Shown: positions 41,939-51,243, counted from the first letter of the stretch. The stretch is 64,000 nucleotides of DNA from Methanobacterium_B sp963703015 (GCA_963703015.1 OY969779.1:310001-374000), one strand, 5' to 3'. Notes: generated from the letters alone by a model not told the origin. Program-made: numbers and translations.

Positions 41939-42484
41939 ATGGATAAAAAGAATTTAATATTAATTTTGGCAGTTTTTTCTGTTTTAGTAATGTGTAGTGC
42001 TGTTTTTGCAACTGGAAATGTGAATTCTTCAAAAACATTAAGCTCCACTAATCTTGGCCATTCCAAATATCCTAAGCTCATAGATGCAGGGGTCACTCTT
42101 ACCAAGGGTTATGGTGTCAAGAAGAACAGTGCAGGTCATTATTCCATTGGTATTGCTGATAAAATTTATCCTGGTATGAGTAAGCCAACCAAGTACTACT
42201 GGAAGACTTATCTCTTACAAAACGGAACCATAGTTATCCATACCCATTTCTACCACACTACGCTCAAGAAGGAAATTTATCAAACCATTGTGATAGGAAA
42301 GTACCCTACAAAGAATGGTAAAATTGTCTACCACACTGTGAGTCCCAAAAGTTGGGGTGCAAGTAGTTACTGGACATTAGATGGACTTTGGAATGATCCT
42401 CTCCAATTTTATTGGAATTCCAGTGAAGGTTATCCATCATTTAGAGAAAAAATGATAAAAAATGCTCCTGAAGGAGCAGAATAG
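41939..42484 (+). CDS. Secreted hypothetical protein
   Basis: A 181-residue exported protein with a clear signal peptide (KNLILILAVFSVLVMCSAVF, cleavage near AT-GN). The mature domain is beta-rich, with GVTLTKGYGVKKNSAGHYSI, YYWKTYLLQNGTIVIHTHFY and YWTLDGLWNDPLQFYWNSSE; several His and Trp residues cluster. I do not recognise a family. Not an obvious operon member. Confidence 0.7.
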   Translation: MDKKNLILILAVFSVLVMCSAVFATGNVNSSKTLSSTNLGHSKYPKLIDAGVTLTKGYGVKKNSAGHYSIGIADKIYPGMSKPTKYYWKTYLLQNGTIVIHTHFYHTTLKKEIYQTIVIGKYPTKNGKIVYHTVSPKSWGASSYWTLDGLWNDPLQFYWNSSEGYPSFREKMIKNAPEGAE

Positions 42485-42636
42485 AATATTTATTCTTTTT
42501 TTAGTTCAGATTCTTATTTTTTTTTAATGGTACCCATCCCTCAATATTATTATATGGATTGTGATAGAAATCTAATAATTAATTTGAAGAAAAAAAATGT
42601 TGACATATCTATTTACAATTATAAGAGGTTATGATA

Positions 42637-43053
42637 TTGATTGAAACTGAAGGACCAGAAAATTATGTCTGTTTCAAGTTAAACAGGGTCCGACGTAAGA
42701 TCCACAGGTACTACGAGGAAAAACTTGCACAATTTAAAATCACCCCCGCTCAGTTCTATGTTTTAAGTGCACTGTGGGATAAGGATGAAATTAAATTTAA
42801 AGATCTTGCAAAAAGGTTGGATATGGACGGAGCAACCCTCACAGGCGTGCTTGATAGGATGGAAAAAAGAGATTTTATCCAAAAAATTGAAGACACTCGA
42901 GACCGCAGATCTGTATTGGTTTGTTTAACATCTAAATCAAAGGAGATTCGACCACAGATGATAGAAATTGCAAGGGATCTTGATGCTGAATTCAGGAAAA
43001 ATGTGGATGAAAAGGATTACAACAAACTATTAAATGTTTTAGACCAACTTTAA
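42637..43053 (+). CDS. MarR-family transcription regulator
   Basis: A 138-residue MarR protein: CFKLNRVRRKIHRYYEEKLA, ITPAQFYVLSALWDKDEI, FKDLAKRLDMDGATLTGVLD, RMEKRDFIQKIEDTRDRRSV. The in-frame ATG at 42631 lies directly after AGAGGT, so the TTG at 42637 (seven-base spacer) is likelier. A VOC protein gene and an iron-sulfur protein gene follow on the same strand after gaps of about 105 and 170 bases; one or both may be targets. Confidence 0.9.
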   Translation: MIETEGPENYVCFKLNRVRRKIHRYYEEKLAQFKITPAQFYVLSALWDKDEIKFKDLAKRLDMDGATLTGVLDRMEKRDFIQKIEDTRDRRSVLVCLTSKSKEIRPQMIEIARDLDAEFRKNVDEKDYNKLLNVLDQL

Positions 43054-43158
43054 TAACTAAAACAAGATTTAATGAATGTATATCCAATTCATTAGTACAA
43101 TAAATTTATTATGGTTTGAGATCATTGGAATCATAGTACATCAATTTGGAGGGTGAAA

Positions 43159-43518
43159 ATGAAGGACTACGATAATTTTTTTATAGGAGTAAAGAATCTT
43201 GAGCAGGCTAAAAAATATTATGAAGATGTTTTGGGCCTTCAATTAAAGTTTGACTTTTCAGATAAGGGTATGGCAGCATTTAATGTGGGAGATCAGGAAC
43301 CCTCCATTATTTTAAAGGATTTGAACATTTTTCCAGATGTTAAGCCCACAATATGGTTTGTGGTGGATGATGTTAAAAATGAATACAATAACCTGAAGAA
43401 AAGGGGAGTTACCTTTCTATCTGAACCATTTGAAATCATGACTGGAATGGCTGTGGAGTTTGAAGATCCATCTGGTAACAGGTTAGGTATCACAGATTAC
43501 TCCAAAACTCCCAAATAA
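43159..43518 (+). CDS. Glyoxalase/VOC-family protein
   Basis: A 119-residue VOC protein: DNFFIGVKNLEQAKKYYEDV, LGLQLKFDFSDKGMAAFNVG, WFVVDDVKNEYNNLKKRGVT and VEFEDPSGNRLGITDY. The typical N-terminal metal His is replaced (FFIGVKNL), but the Glu of VEFEDPSGN is kept. GGAGGGTGA precedes ATG 43159. Likely binds or detoxifies a small molecule. Confidence 0.88.
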   Translation: MKDYDNFFIGVKNLEQAKKYYEDVLGLQLKFDFSDKGMAAFNVGDQEPSIILKDLNIFPDVKPTIWFVVDDVKNEYNNLKKRGVTFLSEPFEIMTGMAVEFEDPSGNRLGITDYSKTPK

Positions 43519-43617
43519 TAAAAATTATTTCATCCAATTATTTCCTACTCTTTTTTATATCGTTGGATGTTTACATCTGGGTGCCTAGGATAACTTATAT
43601 ATGTCCAAACAAACAAT

Positions 43618-43635
43618 TTATTTGTATACAAATAA
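43618..43635. promoter_or_regulatory. 18-bp perfect palindrome in a promoter
   Basis: TTATTTGTATACAAATAA lies about 20 bases after a TATA-like CTTATATA (43594-43601) and 51 bases before the iron-sulfur gene start, overlapping the expected transcription start. A repressor such as the upstream MarR protein could bind here. Confidence 0.6.
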
Positions 43636-43685
43636 TTTGTATGTTAATAAAATTCATTGTACTACCTGTAAGTGGTGTTAAGTTT

Positions 43686-44447
43686 ATGAAGGAAAAAATA
43701 ATTGAAAAAGCCAGAGAACTCGGAATAGATGATATAGGTATTGCATCTATCGAAAACTACAACAGTCCAAACTCCATGGATGTTCATGAACTCTTTCCAA
43801 CTGTGAAGAACATGGTTGTGCTTGCATTCCAACAGGTTGACAACATGGAAAGCAACAACAGCCAGTTTGCATCTGTTGGCATAAAATTGATCTCAGATTT
43901 TTCTCACACAGTGAGTTTCAAGCTTGCAAATTATATTAAAACCAACTTCAATGCCAAAGTCATGATAGTACCATCATCTGGACCTATCACCATGAGCAAA
44001 CAAACATCAATGCCAACAGGATTTGTATCCCTTAGACATGCAGCCTACGCAGCAGGTTTAGGTAATTTTGGAAGGCATAATCTAATCATTCACCCGGAAA
44101 TGGGTTCAAAGGTTATGTTTATTGCTATCTTAACAGATCTTGATCTGGATGCAGATTCACCCCTTAACGAAACTGACTGCACATACTGTGATAACTGTGT
44201 GAAAAACTGTCCAGTCAATGCTTTAGATGAAGAAAATAAAACTGATGTGATGAGATGTGTGTCAAACAGCCAGTCCTATGGATTTGGAGGAAATAAACAG
44301 TTTTGGACCAAATTTATAAATTCAACACCCAATGAGCAAGAGGAAATGTTAAGTGGAGATAATTATCGGCTCATCTACCAAGCCCAGGCATTGGGATCCC
44401 AATACGTTTGTTTCAACTGCACTAAAACCTGTCCACTTGGACGTTGA
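43686..44447 (+). CDS. Iron-sulfur protein (epoxyqueuosine-reductase-like)
   Basis: A 253-residue relative of QueG-like iron-sulfur proteins. The N-terminal part begins KEKIIEKARELGIDDIGIAS. Next come SLRHAAYAAGLGNFGRHNLI and the first cluster CTYCDNCVKNCPVNAL. The second cluster is split between MRCVSN and YVCFNCTKTCPLGR. Two 4Fe-4S sites are expected. Earlier in-frame starts (43563) read through the promoter palindrome, so ATG 43686 is used. Probably cytosolic redox enzyme; substrate unknown. Confidence 0.88.
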   Translation: MKEKIIEKARELGIDDIGIASIENYNSPNSMDVHELFPTVKNMVVLAFQQVDNMESNNSQFASVGIKLISDFSHTVSFKLANYIKTNFNAKVMIVPSSGPITMSKQTSMPTGFVSLRHAAYAAGLGNFGRHNLIIHPEMGSKVMFIAILTDLDLDADSPLNETDCTYCDNCVKNCPVNALDEENKTDVMRCVSNSQSYGFGGNKQFWTKFINSTPNEQEEMLSGDNYRLIYQAQALGSQYVCFNCTKTCPLGR

Positions 44448-44558
44448 TTTTTCGAAAATAGTACTTAAATTTACATATTATTTCTTTTGTAAGAATTATT
44501 TTATCTAAATTTCATTTAAAAAAAATAAAAAAAGGAGAAATGGATCCATTCAATCTTC

Positions 44559-46361
44559 TCATTTAAATTTGTCCCGTTTAAAGTAGCCTATACCTATTAA
44601 ACCTAAGAGTGCTATTATTCCAAGGTTGTTGAATGGGTTGGTAACTGTTTTGTTGATGGCATTTTTGACTGCCACTTCAACTCCACTGGTACTTCCATCT
44701 GATTGTTGACCGCCATTATTTGCACCTGCACCTTCGAAGCCGACTTGGGTTATGTCCTTTCCAGATCCTGTTTCTGTACCGTTACTTGTGGAAGTTCCAG
44801 TACCACTGCTTCCCGTACCAGTTCCGTTATCTGCTGTTCCTCCATTACCAGTAGTTTTATTTCCACTTCCAGTAGAATTTGAATTACCTTGGGTAGGAGA
44901 TTTTCCATTATTTCCAGATTGACCGTATGTCCTGTCTGTTTGGATATTTCCAGTAACTGTTTTACCATCATCAGATGTCACTGTCACACTGTACTTAGTG
45001 TTTTTATTCAGTGTAGCGTTAACTACGAGTTTTCCATTCACAATTTGACCTTTAGTAGTCAAATAAGTAGTTGTTGATCCATCAGCATTCACTATCGAAA
45101 TAACTACATTGACATTAGATGTTGCAAGAGGTGCCACCTGATTCGTGGAAGGATCAAATATATCCATTTCAACACCTGTAGGTGTCAGCCCGATTTTTGC
45201 TTTTAACATACAAGTAGAGATCATCGGACATGCCCCAGTGCTCCACTTATCGTTAGTTTCATACCAATTTGGCCCTACTTGGAAGTTATTGTAATTATTA
45301 CTTCCCATTATATTGAATCTATTTTGATCTTTGTATGCAAAGGTGTTGTATGTAACTACTATTTTCTGATCGGTGTCTTGGAAGTTGTCTCCAAACTTGA
45401 TTCCGTTTCCAGTGTAAAATGAATCATATTGTGTTTGAGAGGAAATATAACTCTTTGCAATGTAGTTAGACACTATTATGTCACCATGACTAACAGAATC
45501 AATATAGATTCCATTTAAGTCGTGGATGAGATAGTTGTATGAAACATAGGTGTTATTAGTCCAATCTTGAAACAGAATCCCATTTAATGTGTTGTAAGTG
45601 ATTTTGTTTCCTGTTATGATAGTGGTGATTGTGTCGTAAAGTGATACGCCTTCACCGTTATTGTTGTTTATGCTGTTGTTGTGTACGATTGTGTTGATTG
45701 TAGAATTCAGTGTTAGACCGTTTAGACCGTTTAGTATGATGGTATTTAATGTCAAATTGGTCTTTTGTGAGTTATGGATATTTATTCCATCTACCTGGTT
45801 GTTTTTGATGATGTTTTTATACAGGTTCACTGCATTTGATGAATAGATGGTGATTCCATTTCCACCTGAATTTGTAACTGTATTTTTGGTTAGGTTTATG
45901 TTAGAGGAGGCTTTAACATAGATCGAACCTTTTTCTCCACCGTTTATGTTGTTGTTGGCTATATTGATATTTTTGACATTGTTTAGTACTACAGCATAGT
46001 CTGTGTTTGTATTGATGTTAAATCCTGAAAGAACTGTTCCAGAACTTGTGTTGGTGAAATAAAATACGAAGGTGGTTTTTCCATTCGAACCATCAGAAGA
46101 TGTTCCATTTAAAACAGCATTCTTCGTGGCTAACACATTCAACTTCTTATTTATTACAAGTGAGACATTCTGGTAGTTACCACCACTAAAGTTAATGGTA
46201 TCTCCTGATTTAGCATTATTTATCAAATTCTGCATGTCAGAATTTTTCATTCCTGAATTTACAGTGACATTTGCCGCTCCAACAGGGGCCAGTATCATTC
46301 CTAGTAATATTAGTAGGCATACAGCCGATACTATGGGACGTATATTTGTATTTTGTCGCAT
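44559..46361 (-). CDS. Beta-helix surface protein with C-terminal anchor
   Basis: A 600-residue exported protein. Signal peptide (SAVCLLILLGMILAPVGAA), a NosD-like parallel beta-helix (about 35-340, with LSGFNINTNTDYAVVLNNVK and NNQVDGINIHNSQ), an Ig-like segment (about 375-470), then a low-complexity Ser/Gly/Thr/Asn linker (about 475-560), and a C-terminal helix IIALLGLIGIGYFKRDKFK. This tail, a helix followed by basic residues, would hold the protein in the membrane with the helix spanning the pseudomurein wall. Divergent from a relative at 46742. Confidence 0.9.
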   Translation of the reverse strand: MRQNTNIRPIVSAVCLLILLGMILAPVGAANVTVNSGMKNSDMQNLINNAKSGDTINFSGGNYQNVSLVINKKLNVLATKNAVLNGTSSDGSNGKTTFVFYFTNTSSGTVLSGFNINTNTDYAVVLNNVKNINIANNNINGGEKGSIYVKASSNINLTKNTVTNSGGNGITIYSSNAVNLYKNIIKNNQVDGINIHNSQKTNLTLNTIILNGLNGLTLNSTINTIVHNNSINNNNGEGVSLYDTITTIITGNKITYNTLNGILFQDWTNNTYVSYNYLIHDLNGIYIDSVSHGDIIVSNYIAKSYISSQTQYDSFYTGNGIKFGDNFQDTDQKIVVTYNTFAYKDQNRFNIMGSNNYNNFQVGPNWYETNDKWSTGACPMISTCMLKAKIGLTPTGVEMDIFDPSTNQVAPLATSNVNVVISIVNADGSTTTYLTTKGQIVNGKLVVNATLNKNTKYSVTVTSDDGKTVTGNIQTDRTYGQSGNNGKSPTQGNSNSTGSGNKTTGNGGTADNGTGTGSSGTGTSTSNGTETGSGKDITQVGFEGAGANNGGQQSDGSTSGVEVAVKNAINKTVTNPFNNLGIIALLGLIGIGYFKRDKFK

Positions 46362-46424
46362 TTTATCACAAATATTACGAATATAAGGTAAATTCCTATT
46401 TATTCATTATTTTAACCATTTACT

Positions 46425-46468
46425 TCAACCTAACATATATCGAACTGCCTATTTATACATTAGGTTGA
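46425..46468 (-). promoter_or_regulatory. Inverted repeat in the adhesin promoter
   Basis: TCAACCTAA and TTAGGTTGA are perfect nine-base arms 26 bases apart. They enclose a minus-strand TATA-like TATAAAT (46451-46457), so the arms bracket the promoter of the 44559-46361 gene. Confidence 0.45.
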
Positions 46469-46741
46469 GTAAGGAATGAGTTCATGAATAAAAAATGAGC
46501 ATTATTTGGGATTATTTCAACTAATTTTGTGTCATTGATCTTAAAAATTGGTGGTTTGTAAAATAATCCTCCAATATTGATTTAACATGATCATTAACAT
46601 CTATTCATTAATTTTTCATGTAAAAATGACCTGTTCTCGATATGTTTATATATCACATTCGACTATTACAGTTTTGTAATTGATTACAAAAAAATCGGAG
46701 TATGATATTTTGGATCGGTTCGAAAAAAATGGAGGGTATTC

Positions 46742-48430
46742 ATGAAAGATATCAAAAAGACATTATTAGTTTCTTTAATTATGATATCGATACTAGGTTC
46801 TGGCGTGAGCAGCGCATCTGCAGCAACTGTAAATGTGGCAAGCGGACTTAACAACACCCAGATACAGACTATTATCGATAATGCTAATTCTGGAGACACA
46901 ATACAATTTTTAGGCAGTGAATATGATGATATTGCACTGGTAATTAACAAGACAGTGAATTTAGTAGGAGCAAACACTGGAACAGTCATTAAGGCAATAA
47001 CCAACGCCTCAAACATTCCAGCAGCAGCAACAAACTTATCAGTAACAAACACAGCAGCATTCTATTTCTTAAAAAATACTAACGCATCAGGAGACAACTG
47101 CAGCATAAGTGGATTTAATATCACAACTAATTCTAATAATTTCACAACAAGTGCATCCTTAATTTATGCCACAAATGTTTTAGGGCTTAAAATAGTAAAC
47201 AACACTCTTAGTTCATCTGCATGGGGAGTTTACGCAAATATCTGTCCTGAATTAAAGATCATAAATAACACTGCTAATAACTTTACAAACACCGGCCTTC
47301 TAGCATTTGGTTCAGCAGAAGCTTACATAGCAAACAACACTGTTTCAAACGCTGCAAACCATGGAATTGATGTTAGGCATGGTTTAGGATACAATGCAAC
47401 TGTAACAGGAAATACTATAACAAATGCAGATGAAGGTATTTACCTCATGCACTCTGCAGGTCACAATGTGTACAACAACACAATCAGCAACTGCACACTC
47501 AGTTCAATAACAGCATACGGAGCAGCAGACTGCAACATCTACAACAACACCATGAAAAACAGTTTTGTAGGAGTTCTTCTAGCATCTGGATTTGAAAACA
47601 TCAACATCACCAACAACAACTTCACACTCAAACAAACCAGTTTCCCACCAACATTCCCATACTACATACTCATAGCAGACAGCTCACTACAAAGTAAAAC
47701 AACAAGCGGAGTATTCTCTGACAGCGCATCCCAGTACTCAAACATCAGTTTAAGTTCTTCCTTTGCAAGCAACAGCATAACCAATGGCCAGTCCACAACC
47801 TACACAGTTAAAATTTCAAACCTTGGAAACGGCACTGCAAAGAACCTAACCATAAGCAAATTACTCCCTGCAGGAAACTTCACAAACTACCAAGTTCAAG
47901 CAGTTTCAAGGGGTAGTTTCAACAAAAATTCAGGAACCTGGAACCTTGACAACCTAAACGCAAACAGTGACGCCATAATTGTCTTCACAGTCACAGCTAA
48001 AAAATCAGGAGCATCAGTCTACGCACCATCTGTGAACTACACCGACAATAACGGAGCAAACTACCTAGTATCTAGAAACAACAATTTAAAGATCAACAAA
48101 TACATCAAAACATCCTACAACACAGCTGTTAGCGCCACAAAAGTCAAAGTGAACAAAAGTTTCCTAGTAACCGTAACCCTTAAAAACACAGGATTAGACA
48201 CTTCAAACACATTCACAGTTCAGAACAAACTTTCAAGTGCATTTAAAGTCATTAAAACTGCACAGAACACTCCTTTCACCTACAAGAACGGAAAATGGTC
48301 TGGAACTGTTGGTGTAAACAAGACAGTTTACCTGAAAATGTTGGTAAAGATGAACAAAAAAGGTTCACATAAGTTACCTGTGTACATAAACGGAAAAGCA
48401 GTTAAAAACTACACCATAAGTGGTAAATAA
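46742..48430 (+). CDS. Secreted beta-helix protein with DUF11-like domains
   Basis: A 562-residue exported protein. Signal peptide (KTLLVSLIMISILGSGVSSA), then a beta-helix (about 40-330) starting TVNVASGLNNTQIQTIIDNA, and two DUF11/CARDB-type repeats (TNGQSTTYTVKISNLGNGTA; KVNKSFLVTVTLKNTGLDTS). No membrane anchor is seen at the end (YINGKAVKNYTISGK), unlike its divergent neighbour. The N-terminal strand LxNTQIQTIIDNANSGDTI is shared by both. GGAGGG precedes ATG 46742. Likely a wall or surface component. Confidence 0.9.
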   Translation: MKDIKKTLLVSLIMISILGSGVSSASAATVNVASGLNNTQIQTIIDNANSGDTIQFLGSEYDDIALVINKTVNLVGANTGTVIKAITNASNIPAAATNLSVTNTAAFYFLKNTNASGDNCSISGFNITTNSNNFTTSASLIYATNVLGLKIVNNTLSSSAWGVYANICPELKIINNTANNFTNTGLLAFGSAEAYIANNTVSNAANHGIDVRHGLGYNATVTGNTITNADEGIYLMHSAGHNVYNNTISNCTLSSITAYGAADCNIYNNTMKNSFVGVLLASGFENINITNNNFTLKQTSFPPTFPYYILIADSSLQSKTTSGVFSDSASQYSNISLSSSFASNSITNGQSTTYTVKISNLGNGTAKNLTISKLLPAGNFTNYQVQAVSRGSFNKNSGTWNLDNLNANSDAIIVFTVTAKKSGASVYAPSVNYTDNNGANYLVSRNNNLKINKYIKTSYNTAVSATKVKVNKSFLVTVTLKNTGLDTSNTFTVQNKLSSAFKVIKTAQNTPFTYKNGKWSGTVGVNKTVYLKMLVKMNKKGSHKLPVYINGKAVKNYTISGK

Positions 48431-48466
48431 TCATTTTCAAAATGATTAACAATTTACCTCTTTTTT
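48429..48466 (+). terminator. Adhesin terminator
   Basis: AATCATTTT and AAAATGATT (48429-48447) around one base, overlapping the stop codon; T6 run at 48461-48466. Confidence 0.6.
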
Positions 48467-48663
48467 AATTTCTTTTTTTTAAAATTTGGAGCTGTTTTTC
48501 AAAAAAGAAGAATAAAAAAAATTAGATTTACTTTTAACAGTCGCTTTATAACAAAAAAATATTTAATTTGGAGATAACCAAATTCTTTGAAACTATTTCA
48601 GGGAGTTAGGCATAAAAAAAAAAGTTTTATTTGAATCAAGTAAAACCTAGGATTTGATACAAA

Positions 48664-49365
48664 ATGATAGAATTGTTATGGCAATTAGGAATATTATCTG
48701 CAATTTTACTTTTCGGAGTGAAAATTGGTCTTGCCATGGGCTTCTCAGGACTTTCTAAGAAGGTTGGAATTTTAATTGCACTGGGATATGGTGTGGGAAT
48801 ATTTCTACTTTCCACAGTGATCACTGATGCTTCGAGTGTTGTCTACAAAACCATAATAGACTACAACTTCGTAATGTTCAGTGTCATGTCCATCATCATA
48901 ATTTACGCAGGAGTGCACACCATAAGAGAATGGAAAGTACACCAAAAAAATCATGCAAAGGCAACATGTGCTGCAATGATAGCACCTTGTCCATGTTGTT
49001 TTACAGCAGTTATTGCAGCAATTGTAATAGCATCCCCTGTTATCGGTGCATCTTCAGCCCTGATTGGAAGGTACGCCGCAGTTCTAATGACCATAATAAT
49101 ACTGGTGGTTTACTTCTCATCAGATATTATTGTTAGAGTTGTGAACAAACCATACCCAATTTTACTCGGAAATTTAATGTTGTTTGCAGGAATATATTTC
49201 CTTTCATCGGTAATTCTATTGCCGAATATTAATCAGGTTCTTATGTCACCAATGAAACCCTACGATTTACATTCCGTGGGTCCCATCGTATACGTGATGG
49301 TATTCATGATTGCACTGGCAGTAATAGGGTTTTTAAAAACTAAAAAAGAATCAATTTGGAGGTGA
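48664..49365 (+). CDS. DUF2162 membrane transporter-like protein
   Basis: A 233-residue integral membrane protein with about six or seven helices, matching DUF2162 (putative transporter). A cysteine motif MIAPCPCCFTAVIAA sits at the mouth of a helix (Cys 109, 111, 112), with another Cys at 102 and a nearby His. Such a motif could bind a metal or heavy-metal cofactor. Its stop codon lies in the ribosome binding site of the next gene, so the two are translationally coupled. The cluster resembles TonB-style energised transport. Confidence 0.85.
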   Translation: MIELLWQLGILSAILLFGVKIGLAMGFSGLSKKVGILIALGYGVGIFLLSTVITDASSVVYKTIIDYNFVMFSVMSIIIIYAGVHTIREWKVHQKNHAKATCAAMIAPCPCCFTAVIAAIVIASPVIGASSALIGRYAAVLMTIIILVVYFSSDIIVRVVNKPYPILLGNLMLFAGIYFLSSVILLPNINQVLMSPMKPYDLHSVGPIVYVMVFMIALAVIGFLKTKKESIWR

Positions 49366-49370
49366 TTTAA

Positions 49371-50042
49371 ATAACGGCAATTCCAGGTAGTGAATTCATA
49401 AACAGCACACTTTACGTTGTTGCTCAAAGTTTACTCATGCCAGTACTTGTCATACTGTTGGCAGTATTGGTTTACGTTGTTATAGAAGCTGGAGGAATCA
49501 TTTCAGAGTACTCCATGCGAAAGAAAACAGAATTTATAGAAGTTGAAAATTTCATTAACAATATCTCTGATCCAGGTACTCCTGAAAATATTGAGAAAGT
49601 CATAAAAACCAGTGCTCTTCCCCAAGAGCAAAGGGAAATACTAATCAAACTTGCTGGAAGCACTGGTATTGGAAATAAATCCCGGGAAGTCATGGCCAGA
49701 AAGATGATTGAAGAAGAAGAATTAAAGGCCATTAAAAGAACTGAAAAAACTGATATCATAGCAAAAATTGGCCCGGCACTGGGATTAATAGCAACATTGA
49801 TACCCATGGGCCCAGGTCTAGCTGCATTAGGTGCTGGAGACATAAACACACTATCCCAAAACCTGATAATTGCATTTGACGCAGCAATACTTGGTTTAAC
49901 ATCTGCTGCCATAGCATACACCATTTCAAAGGTTAGAAAAAGGTGGTACGAAGATCAGATTTCAACATTAGAGGCTTTAGCAGAGTCAATACTGGAGGTA
50001 TTAGAAAATGCTAAGGAAACGAAAAAAGCTGACGGAAACTGA
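49371..50042 (+). CDS. MotA/TolQ/ExbB-family proton channel protein, probable AUA start
   Basis: A proton-channel subunit of about 223 residues. Segment 1 is MPVLVILLAVLVYVVIEAGG. Segments 2-3 carry IIAKIGPALGLIATLIPMGP and GLAALGAGDINTLSQNLIIA, then FDAAILGLTSAAIAYTISKV, all typical of MotA/TolQ/ExbB. GGAGGTGA (49358-49365) stands five bases before ATA 49371, and reading from there gives TAIPGSEFINSTLYVVAQSL before the ATG at 49437. Without those 22 residues the first helix is cut short and the ribosome binding site has a 71-base spacer. Complex formation with the DUF2149 protein is expected. Confidence 0.88.
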   Translation: MTAIPGSEFINSTLYVVAQSLLMPVLVILLAVLVYVVIEAGGIISEYSMRKKTEFIEVENFINNISDPGTPENIEKVIKTSALPQEQREILIKLAGSTGIGNKSREVMARKMIEEEELKAIKRTEKTDIIAKIGPALGLIATLIPMGPGLAALGAGDINTLSQNLIIAFDAAILGLTSAAIAYTISKVRKRWYEDQISTLEALAESILEVLENAKETKKADGN

Positions 50043-50340
50043 AGACATAGACCCAATGGCTTATGCAGTTAACATGGTTGACTGCATGCTTGTACTGGCT
50101 GTTGGCTTTTTAATATTTACTGTTATGTCATTTGGAATGCAAAGTGTAGTTTTCAGCAGCGCATCTCCAGATGAAAAAAAAGCCATTATGCAAAGTGTAC
50201 AGCAAACAGTTGAACTGCAAGAGGGTAAAGTTGTTAATGCAACCCCACAAACAACTTCAGGATCAGGAACCGGCTTCCAACAGGTTGGAACAGTTTACAA
50301 AGATCCCCAAACAGGTAAAATGATCATGGTTGGTGGTTGA
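50008..50340 (+). CDS. DUF2149 (ExbD/TolR-like) protein
   Basis: A 110-residue protein with one N-terminal helix (MVDCMLVLAVGFLIFTVMSF) preceded by DIDPMAYAVN. That Asp-containing run at the membrane entry is how ExbD/TolR begin. The extracellular part is short and ends GTVYKDPQTGKMIMVGG. It overlaps the ExbB-like gene by 35 bases with GGAGGT before its ATG. Together with the previous gene it should form a proton-driven motor. Confidence 0.9.
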   Translation: MLRKRKKLTETEDIDPMAYAVNMVDCMLVLAVGFLIFTVMSFGMQSVVFSSASPDEKKAIMQSVQQTVELQEGKVVNATPQTTSGSGTGFQQVGTVYKDPQTGKMIMVGG

Positions 50341-50431
50341 TAAACCATCACACCAACATTTTTTGGGGATTTACCATGAATTTTTAGATGTTTACTCAAT
50401 GACAAAAAAATTATATTGAGGTGGATTTACA

Positions 50432-51130
50432 ATGAGTCACAATAAAACAGAAAACGAAACATTATCTTCTAAAATTAAGGAACTTATAGATTTGGAAATA
50501 TCTCCAGTTGCAGTGAAGTTATTTATAAATAAATCCGAGATTCCTGAGGGAATAACAAAGGTTGATGGTGGAGAACACAGGCACTGTGAAATGGTTCAAA
50601 GGGCAACCAAGGGAGATACATTTTATGCAACTGCAGCCGAACTTCAAGGATGTAAAGGAGGTGTAGGGGCTCTTGGACTCATGGATATGCCCGAACCCAT
50701 TAAAACAGGGGCCATGCACCATTCCATGGGTAAATTTTCGAGCAGAGGTGCTGCAAAAAGAACTGTTGATGCCATTCCTAAGATAGAACCCACCATGGAT
50801 GCAATTGCATATGCACCCCTTGAAAACGCACCCTTTGATCCCGACGTGGTAATTATTGTTGCAAAACCACTACAGGCCATGAAAATATCCCAGGGAATGC
50901 TCTACAACATGGGAGGTCGTTTAGAAGCAAACTTCGGAGGAATTCAATCCATCTGTTCCGATACAACTGCAGGCCCTTACAACACAGGAAAACCCAATTT
51001 CACACTGGGATGTTACGGTTCAAGGAAGTTTGCAAAGGTTCAGGCCGATGAAATCATTGTTGGTATGAATGGAGAAAATCTAAAAGAACTTGTAAACGCC
51101 CTAGAAGAAAGAGAACCCGAAGATATTTAA
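50432..51130 (+). CDS. DUF169 family protein
   Basis: A 232-residue DUF169 protein, common in methanogens. Visible: KIKELIDLEISPVAVKLFIN, then HCEMVQRATKGDTFYATAAE, LQGCKGGVGALGL, PFDPDVVIIVAKPLQAMKIS and FTLGCYGSRKFA. Four conserved-looking cysteines are spread over the chain. The function is unknown. It follows the DUF2149 gene by 91 bases with its own GAGGTGG site and a terminator after it, so it may be the last gene of the transport cluster. Confidence 0.85.
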   Translation: MSHNKTENETLSSKIKELIDLEISPVAVKLFINKSEIPEGITKVDGGEHRHCEMVQRATKGDTFYATAAELQGCKGGVGALGLMDMPEPIKTGAMHHSMGKFSSRGAAKRTVDAIPKIEPTMDAIAYAPLENAPFDPDVVIIVAKPLQAMKISQGMLYNMGGRLEANFGGIQSICSDTTAGPYNTGKPNFTLGCYGSRKFAKVQADEIIVGMNGENLKELVNALEEREPEDI

Positions 51131-51161
51131 AAGAAACAGGAATAATTATTTTTTTTTTACA

Positions 51162-51195
51162 GGGACAATGGCAGTCCCAGTAAACAACTTTTTTT
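51162..51195 (+). terminator. Terminator of the DUF2162-DUF169 cluster
   Basis: GGGAC and GTCCC around a seven-base loop (51162-51178), then a T7 run at 51189-51195. Confidence 0.65.
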
Positions 51196-51243
51196 AATCA
51201 AAAACCTTTTTTTATAATAAATCAATTGTTTAGAAATGATAAC

